Assembly (NCBI GenBank): GCA_947492525.1
Contig: CANLNQ010000043.1
Coordinates: 1-40,469 of the forward strand
From: an uncultured Granulosicoccus sp.
Lineage (GTDB): Bacteria; Pseudomonadota; Gammaproteobacteria; Granulosicoccales; Granulosicoccaceae
Length of the DNA: 40,469 bases
Reading direction: 5' to 3'
How positions within the stretch are numbered: the stretch's first letter is position 1; each line of letters starts with the position of its first letter. Positions 35,869-40,469 of the stretch are shown one piece after another. A model generated the notes under the pieces. The model was not told the DNA's origin. It did no database searches and was given only the letters and a program-made list of their open reading frames with translations. The position numbers and the translations under genes are program-made.

Positions 35869-36779
35869 GCGTACTCATCATCAGTCTGCTGTTCGGTGGC
35901 TTCGTCGCGATGATTGTCTGGCAGGGCTATTCCATCTTCCATCATGTGCCCGTAGAAGACAGGCATTTCATGGACAGGCCCGCCCTGGGTTTTCGTCTGG
36001 TCTGGCCTTTGATCCTGGCGCTGGTTTTCTATGCCGGGCATCTGATGTCCGAGACACAGGTCCAGTTGACATTGGCGAGGCTGAAGCGTGCAGGGGTTGA
36101 ATACAGCCTGTCACCCCAGCAGTTTCTCGCTTCAAAACTGGTAGCCGCAATGTTTTCCGGTTTGTTGGTGGCCTTGATGGGCATGCATATCGGCGGGGCA
36201 ACCTACATCATGGGATTTCTGGCAGCTATTGGTGGCTTCTTTTATCCCGAGCTCTGGCTGAGGGAACTGACACAGACGCGCTCCACTGCCATCCTGCGCA
36301 CCTTGCCATTCTATCTGGATGTCATAACACTGTCGGTGGAGGCTGGCACCAACCTTACCGGTGGCTTGACTCAGGCCGTACAGAAAACCGGCGATACACC
36401 GCTTCGGCGCGAATTCAGTCGAGTGTTGCGTGATATTCGCTCTGGAAAGACAAGAGCCGATGCCTTGCGCGATCTATCTGATCGAACGGGAAGTCCGGCG
36501 GTCAACAATGTGGTAGCGGGCTTGATCCAGGCGGAGAGAACCGGGTCGAGCCTGGGGCCGATACTTCGAGCCCAGGCGAATCAGTTGCGAAGCCAACGCT
36601 TCCAGCTGGCCGAGAAGAAGGCCATGGAAGCGCCGGTCAAACTGCTCGCGCCACTGGTCATGTTCATCTTTCCGACCACGGCGTTGGTTATCGGATTCAT
36701 TCTGCTCAGCAAGGCCATTCAGGAAGGGCTGCTGACCTGGGGACCACTGGTCTGGGCCTACACATGGCCGGCTCAGTGA
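35865..36779 (+). CDS. tadC: Inner-membrane platform protein TadC
   Basis: The 304-residue protein is a second T2SS-F type membrane protein. Membrane helices lie at about 3-22, 45-60, 88-130 and 270-295, and the conserved cytoplasmic block reads LPFYLDVITLSVEAGTNLTGGL, then REFSRVLRDIRSGKTRADALRDLSDRTG. It contains the family pattern AEKKAMEAPVKLLAPLVMFIFPTT. The frame is open further upstream, but the ATG at 35865 overlaps the tadB stop (ATGA) and gives the normal N-terminus. It pairs with TadB. Confidence 0.93.
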   Translation: MSVLIISLLFGGFVAMIVWQGYSIFHHVPVEDRHFMDRPALGFRLVWPLILALVFYAGHLMSETQVQLTLARLKRAGVEYSLSPQQFLASKLVAAMFSGLLVALMGMHIGGATYIMGFLAAIGGFFYPELWLRELTQTRSTAILRTLPFYLDVITLSVEAGTNLTGGLTQAVQKTGDTPLRREFSRVLRDIRSGKTRADALRDLSDRTGSPAVNNVVAGLIQAERTGSSLGPILRAQANQLRSQRFQLAEKKAMEAPVKLLAPLVMFIFPTTALVIGFILLSKAIQEGLLTWGPLVWAYTWPAQ

Positions 36780-36804
36780 TATGGACGCTCAAGGAAACTC
36801 ATTC

Positions 36805-37398
36805 ATGAACAAGAAATGCACCGACAGGTCTCGCGACAAGACCTGTGCAGACTGGTATCGCCTGCGTCGTTGTGCGGCATGTTTAAGCACCGCGCTTGCG
36901 TTGGGTGCGTGCAGCAACGATCTGGTACCAGTAGGGGCCACACTCACACTGTCACCGCAGGCTCACAGCACCGTCATTGAAGAGTGGCAGGACGAACAGG
37001 GAAATTGCCTGTTTCACCCGGACAATCACGTGGACATACCGGTAAACCTGCAACTCACAACAGTGGATGGATCGCCGATAGGTGAAGCCAGTCTCGATGT
37101 GTACGTGGATTTTGCCGCCAACACCTACGCCGGTCTGCCGGTTCTGGCGCTGTACGACGATCTGAACGGTAACGGCGTCGTGGATGCCGAGACAGAGCTC
37201 ATCAGCGGGGTGGATGACGATATCGCGCGTGTGCGGACCGATCAATGGACGGGTGCGCGCATGTTGCTGCTACGTATCAATCTGTCCTGTGCATTCAAGG
37301 GCGAAATAGTGACACTGGCCGGTGGCAGTACTGCCAGGGCCAGCGTTGAAGTGATTGCCGGCGATATAAACCGAGCAGGACAGACCACCGGGAATTGA
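36805..37398 (+). CDS. Putative lipoprotein with an EF-hand-like loop
   Basis: The 197-residue protein has a basic N-terminus and a hydrophobic stretch ending in a lipobox-like LGAC-SN (Cys36), suggesting a lipid anchor; the n-region is longer than usual. The mature part looks like an all-beta domain and contains DDLNGNGVVDAET, which fits the calcium-binding pattern of EF-hand or dockerin-like loops. I chose the ATG at 36805 because AAGGA lies at a good distance before it; the ATG at 36781 is an alternative. It directly follows tadC and precedes DUF192 and TPR genes, so it belongs to the tail of the Tad operon. Function unknown; a calcium-dependent surface or periplasmic part of the pilus is possible. 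Confidence 0.7.
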   Translation: MNKKCTDRSRDKTCADWYRLRRCAACLSTALALGACSNDLVPVGATLTLSPQAHSTVIEEWQDEQGNCLFHPDNHVDIPVNLQLTTVDGSPIGEASLDVYVDFAANTYAGLPVLALYDDLNGNGVVDAETELISGVDDDIARVRTDQWTGARMLLLRINLSCAFKGEIVTLAGGSTARASVEVIAGDINRAGQTTGN

Positions 37399-37430
37399 AC
37401 CTGAACCAAGCTATCCGCGGAGGAAGATAG

Positions 37431-37829
37431 ATGATGATAATCGGCAAGGTAATGGCGCAGCGTGCCAACACCTATCTCGAAAACAAGGTGACACTGCGAC
37501 GACTCAGCGCACCGCTACTGTATGCCTATGATGCCTGCACATTCTTCCGGCGAATGCGTGGTCTGCATGGTGTTCCCCCACTGGGCCCGACCGATGCGTT
37601 GATCATTCGGCCGTGCATGGCCATACACACCTTCGGTCTGAAAGAGCGAATCGATGTCGTCTTCATGAATCGCTATGGCGTGATTCTCAAACTCAAGACC
37701 GTGGAACCACAGCGCATGAGTCTGTGCTGGAAGGCGTCTGTGGTAGTCGAGGTGGCGCATGGGACTGCCAGCCGAATCGGGTTGGGTGTCGGTCAGACAT
37801 TCGTTCCCAGCCAAGGGCGCTGGCGTTGA
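37431..37829 (+). CDS. DUF192 family protein
   Basis: The 132-residue protein shows the DUF192 pattern: FFRRMRGLHGVPPLGPTDALIIRPCMAIHTFGLKERIDVVFMNRYGVILKLKTVEP. No signal peptide is evident, whereas many family members are secreted. The biochemical role of DUF192 is unknown, but such genes commonly accompany Tad and related secretion loci. A good ribosome site (GGAGGAAG) precedes the ATG at 37431. It ends 2 bp before the TPR lipoprotein. Confidence 0.88.
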   Translation: MMIIGKVMAQRANTYLENKVTLRRLSAPLLYAYDACTFFRRMRGLHGVPPLGPTDALIIRPCMAIHTFGLKERIDVVFMNRYGVILKLKTVEPQRMSLCWKASVVVEVAHGTASRIGLGVGQTFVPSQGRWR

Positions 37830-37831
37830 AG

Positions 37832-38335
37832 ATGTCAGATCGAGCCAGACAGCTGGCCGCAATCCTGTTGCTCGCATCGTCCATGCTCTCGCTGCAATCC
37901 TGTGGATCCATGGGAATGCTTGAGGCAGAGAGCATCGGCACTGCCGGTGACCAGAGAGCAGAAAGACTCGACGCCGCTCAAGCCCTTTTCGAACAGGTTG
38001 ATCAGGCGGAATCCGCCTATCGACAGTCGAAGTGGCAGGAGGCGTCCGAGCTCTATCAAAGGGTGTTGATGGAAATGCCGGAGGATCCATACTTGTGGTT
38101 CCGGCTGGGAAACTCCCTGACTCAACAGGGAGATTATGATCGAGCCATTGATGCCTTTGAATCGTCTTTACAGCAGGATGCAAGGCAGGGGAAATCCTGG
38201 TTCAACCTGTCCACCGCTCATTTACTCGGTGCACAGCTTGCCAGCCTGAAGGCCTGGCAGGCAATGGACCCAACAGACCCGGCACGACAAGCCGCGCAGC
38301 TACGCCTCGACAGCGTGACGCAACTACTGCGCTGA
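37832..38335 (+). CDS. TPR-repeat lipoprotein, TadD-like
   Basis: The 167-residue protein has a short lipoprotein signal with lipobox LQSC-GS (Cys24), then TPR units (about 55-130: AYRQSKWQEASELYQRVLMEMPEDPYLWFRLGNSLTQQGDYDRAIDAFESSLQQD). In Tad systems TadD is a TPR lipoprotein that helps secretin assembly, so the same role is likely here. The ATG at 37832 is 2 bp after the DUF192 stop and starts the signal peptide; upstream open frame overlaps DUF192 and is not real. Confidence 0.85.
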   Translation: MSDRARQLAAILLLASSMLSLQSCGSMGMLEAESIGTAGDQRAERLDAAQALFEQVDQAESAYRQSKWQEASELYQRVLMEMPEDPYLWFRLGNSLTQQGDYDRAIDAFESSLQQDARQGKSWFNLSTAHLLGAQLASLKAWQAMDPTDPARQAAQLRLDSVTQLLR

Positions 38336-38356
38336 CAAGACAAGGAGACACAAGCA

Positions 38357-39286
38357 ATGGAATGCAAACCCCGGGCAGGCAGGCCTTCAAACACTCAGCG
38401 AGGCGCTACTCTCGCCGAGTTCGTGATCGCTGCGCCACTGGTTCTGATCGTCGGCATGACCTCGGTGCAAGCCGGATTGATCTATCACGGCAAGACCACT
38501 CTTAATTACGCAACCTTCGAGGCGGCCAGAACCGGTGCCACCAATAACGCACAGCTCGACCTCATGCGTCAGGAACTGGGTCTGAGGCTGGCACCCTTGC
38601 AAGGAGGAGACGGTAGCGCCCAGAGTGCAGCTCAGGCCATTGCGAGATCTTCGGCGTCTGTCTTGGATGCCTCCAGTACCCGAGTGAAGATCCTCAACCC
38701 GACTACCGCAGCCTTTGATGACTGGGGAATCAATAGCCGGGAGTTTGATCGTCGTGTGCTGCCCAACAGTCATTTACGGCACCGTGAGCACAAGGTGGGA
38801 AATACATCGGGGCTGAGCCTTCGTGATGCCAATCTGCTGAAGATCGAAGTGACACACGGCGTGGATCTGAAAGTGCCTTTCGTCAATACATTGATCAGCC
38901 AGGCGATGGCGGTTGTTGATCCGGCGAACGCATTCTATTACCAGCGCAACAAGTTTCCGCTTAAATCGGTAGCGACGGTTCGCATGCAATCAGAAGCCTG
39001 GGAAGACGAAATCGTGCTGGCCAATTTGCCGCCAGAGACCGAGCCAGAGGCATCCGATGGCGCAATCGAGGCAGGCGGGGGCAGTGTGCCTGCGGGTGGC
39101 GTCGGCGATGGTAGCAACGGTGGGTCTGAAGGTGATTCAGCTACCGGGCAGTGTGACGGTGGTGAATTCGGTCTTGGCGAGAGTCCCGTGCTGATTGATG
39201 CATCCGATTACGCCGCAGAAGGCCAGTGTCCGGCCTCCGACCCGGCATATGGGGCGCCAGGGGGTACATCCAGCCGGTGTGGATGA
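38357..39286 (+). CDS. Second TadE-like pseudopilin with Gly-rich C-terminus
   Basis: The 309-residue protein has a 16-residue leader ending TQRG, a processing motif ATLAEFVIAAPL with Glu at +5, a hydrophobic helix (about 17-45) and the TadE-like segment KTTLNYATFEAARTGAT. The extracytoplasmic part ends in a Gly/Ser/Asp-rich tail (about 230-309) with three cysteines, suggesting a flexible surface-exposed end. A strong ribosome site (AAGGAG) sits 9 nt before the ATG. It is the last gene of the Tad locus. Together with the TadE-like gene at 28922 it gives the system two pseudopilins; a tip or minor-subunit role is inferred. Confidence 0.85.
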   Translation: MECKPRAGRPSNTQRGATLAEFVIAAPLVLIVGMTSVQAGLIYHGKTTLNYATFEAARTGATNNAQLDLMRQELGLRLAPLQGGDGSAQSAAQAIARSSASVLDASSTRVKILNPTTAAFDDWGINSREFDRRVLPNSHLRHREHKVGNTSGLSLRDANLLKIEVTHGVDLKVPFVNTLISQAMAVVDPANAFYYQRNKFPLKSVATVRMQSEAWEDEIVLANLPPETEPEASDGAIEAGGGSVPAGGVGDGSNGGSEGDSATGQCDGGEFGLGESPVLIDASDYAAEGQCPASDPAYGAPGGTSSRCG

Positions 39287-39336
39287 GTATTTTGCATCTT
39301 TCACTTGTGCTGCTCAGGTTTTTGTAGGAAGATGTC

Positions 39337-39362
39337 GACATATAAACATATCCTTATATGTC
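39337..39362. promoter_or_regulatory. AT-rich inverted repeat just before metF, candidate methionine-cycle operator
   Basis: GACATATAA (39337-39345) and its exact complement TTATATGTC (39354-39362) flank an 8-nt centre, ending 6 bp before the metF ATG. It does not match the MetJ box (AGACGTCT). Its size and AT-rich palindrome resemble, from memory, the sites of the ArsR-family methionine-cycle regulator SahR. Being so close to the start codon it could also form an mRNA hairpin over the ribosome site. Confidence 0.6.
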
Positions 39363-39368
39363 TAAATC

Positions 39369-40319
39369 ATGTCTCAGCCATCATTGTCGTTCGAATTCTT
39401 CCCGCCTCGCAGTGACGCCCAGCAGCGCCGCTTCTGGCAGACCCTTGGTTGCCTGCAGACGCTGAAACCGTCCTATATATCAATGACTTGGGGTGCGCTG
39501 GGGTCGACATCCCAAGCCAGTCTCGACGTGCTGGAGAACCTGGTCAAGGATGCTACGGTGCCCGTTACCGCTCATCTGAGCTGTTCCGGTCAGACTGAAG
39601 CGCAGATGTTGGTGATGATCGAAAAGCTTAAGGCACTGGGCATCAACCGCTTTCTCGCGCTTCGTGGTGATAACAGCGCAACGGAGACAGGTGCATCGAC
39701 GACAAGTGCGACAGGGACGGATACCGCGAAAGGTGCAGCTGCGGTTTCGAAGGACAGTGCCGGCTCCGCAGCCGACAATCAGGCACCAGCAGAACCAACA
39801 CTCGCGCACGCATCAGACCTCGTCAGACTGCTGGCCAGAGACACTTCACGGGATATCACTGTGGCGGCCTATCCGGAGGTCCACCCTGAAGCCCCGTCTG
39901 CAGATGCGGATCTGTTTCGATTGAAGGAAAAGCTGGATGCCGGAGCAACACGCGCGATCACACAGTTTTTCTTCGAAGCGGATACCTTCCTGCGATTTCG
40001 CGACCGAGCGAGCGGTATCGGTATTCAGCAGACTCTCGTTCCCGGTATTCTGCCCATCCACGATATTCAGAAAGTGGCTGATTTCAGCAGCCGCTGTGGT
40101 GCGACTGTGCCCGATCACCTGTTTACCCGATTTTCCACGGCTGATTCGGAAGAATCCCGCCGCAGTGCGGCTGTGGAACAGTGCGTTGAATTGTGTCAGC
40201 GACTGCGTCGCGAAGGTGTCAATGAATTCCATCTGTACACCCTGAATCAGGCCCCCCTGGCCTATGACGTCAGTCGCGAACTGATGGGCAGGTCGGTGAG
40301 GGAGACGGCTGCGGCCTGA
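39369..40319 (+). CDS. metF: 5,10-methylenetetrahydrofolate reductase (MetF) with a low-complexity insertion
   Basis: The 316-residue flavoprotein reduces methylene-THF to methyl-THF for methionine synthesis. Family motifs are FEFFPPRSD with catalytic Glu9, ISMTWGA, FLALRGD with the Asp equivalent to E. coli Asp120, ASDLV, DITVAAYPEVHPEA, AGATRAITQFFFE, PGILPI and the terminal FHLYTLNQA. Right after ALRGD an Ala/Thr/Ser-rich stretch of about 46 residues (102-147) replaces the 11 residues seen in E. coli, adding roughly 35 residues next to the active site. The start is the ATG at 39369, 6 bp after an inverted repeat. The gene stands alone, after the Tad locus. Confidence 0.95.
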   Translation: MSQPSLSFEFFPPRSDAQQRRFWQTLGCLQTLKPSYISMTWGALGSTSQASLDVLENLVKDATVPVTAHLSCSGQTEAQMLVMIEKLKALGINRFLALRGDNSATETGASTTSATGTDTAKGAAAVSKDSAGSAADNQAPAEPTLAHASDLVRLLARDTSRDITVAAYPEVHPEAPSADADLFRLKEKLDAGATRAITQFFFEADTFLRFRDRASGIGIQQTLVPGILPIHDIQKVADFSSRCGATVPDHLFTRFSTADSEESRRSAAVEQCVELCQRLRREGVNEFHLYTLNQAPLAYDVSRELMGRSVRETAAA

Positions 40320-40352
40320 AAGTGATCGCCTAGACTGCGTGACGTGACCTAT

Positions 40353-40373
40353 GTGGCATGCGCGACGTGCCAC
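40353..40373 (+). terminator. Weak hairpin after metF
   Basis: GTGGCA (40353-40358) pairs with TGCCAC (40368-40373) around a 9-nt loop, 33 bp past the metF stop and 12 bp before the 8-bp repeat array. There is no T run, so termination is uncertain. Confidence 0.3.
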
Positions 40374-40385
40374 GACTTACGCTAC

Positions 40386-40469
40386 GTGCGTTCGTGCGTT
40401 CGTGCGTTCGTGCGTTCGTGCGTTCGTGCGTTCGTGCGTTCGTGCGTTCGTGCGTTCGTGCGTTCGTGC
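40386..40469. repeat. 8-bp tandem repeat array (at least 10 units), open at the window edge
   Basis: Ten exact copies of GTGCGTTC plus half a unit run off the right edge. The array begins 66 bp after the metF stop. An 8-bp unit cannot stay in frame, so it is non-coding. All visible copies are identical, which points to recent expansion or active homogenisation. Confidence 0.97.

Noticed and set aside
40386..40469. CRISPR array at the right edge
   Set aside because: The 8-bp units are directly adjacent with no spacers and no cas genes.

Overview
The window looks like a chromosome segment from a moderately GC-rich gammaproteobacterium. Supporting signs are an E. coli-type LexA with a CTG-N10-CAG box, a YehS-like DUF1456 protein, SlyD, a TAXI-type TRAP transporter whose permease carries a DUF3394-like tail, and an ImuA/ImuB cassette. 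A Granulosicoccus-like marine lineage would fit, but the sequence alone does not prove it. I found no rRNA, tRNA, CRISPR array, insertion sequence, integrase or phage gene.

Layout. Positions 1-3.5 kb hold three minus-strand envelope-associated genes: a membrane-anchored coiled coil ending in a helix-hairpin-helix domain, an inner-membrane OmpA-like protein and an unknown coiled-coil protein. Positions 3.8-8.8 kb hold a plus-strand DUF1456 gene, a TAXI TRAP transporter (binding protein plus fused permease) and slyD. Positions 8.8-14 kb run on the minus strand: a GGDEF/EAL protein, then imuB, imuA and lexA, with an SOS box over the lexA promoter. Positions 14.2-16.3 kb carry an AhpD-like peroxidase-related gene and a class III aminotransferase. 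Positions 16.4-19.2 kb encode a large hybrid histidine kinase with a cysteine-containing LOV domain. Positions 19.7-23.7 kb form a complete riboflavin operon, ribD-ribE-ribBA-ribH, behind an FMN riboswitch and a recognisable promoter. Positions 23.8-26 kb hold two divergent secreted proteins, one of them a miniature RHS-like protein. Positions 26.2-39.3 kb form a long Tad (Flp pilus) locus: major pilin, TadG-like, TadE-like, an unknown secreted protein, a second pilin-like protein, CpaB, the secretin CpaC, an FHA-CpaF fusion ATPase, TadB, TadC, a lipoprotein, a DUF192 protein, a TPR lipoprotein and a second TadE-like protein. The window ends with metF behind an AT-rich palindrome.

How the genes fit together. 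The Tad genes are tightly packed, many with overlapping stop and start codons, and form one assembly machine. They lack a visible TadZ/CpaE and a TadV/CpaA prepilin peptidase, and the ATPase instead carries an N-terminal FHA domain. The riboflavin operon makes the precursor of FMN. FMN is the ligand of the operon's own riboswitch and also the expected chromophore of the LOV kinase encoded just downstream on the same strand. LexA, ImuA and ImuB form an SOS mutagenesis cassette, but the usual partner polymerase gene dnaE2 is not adjacent.

The most distinctive non-gene signal is a set of short tandem or direct repeat clusters (units of 6 to 19 bp). All five intergenic ones start 19-66 bp beyond a stop codon. 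Further repeats of 6 or 9 bp sit in frame inside several genes.
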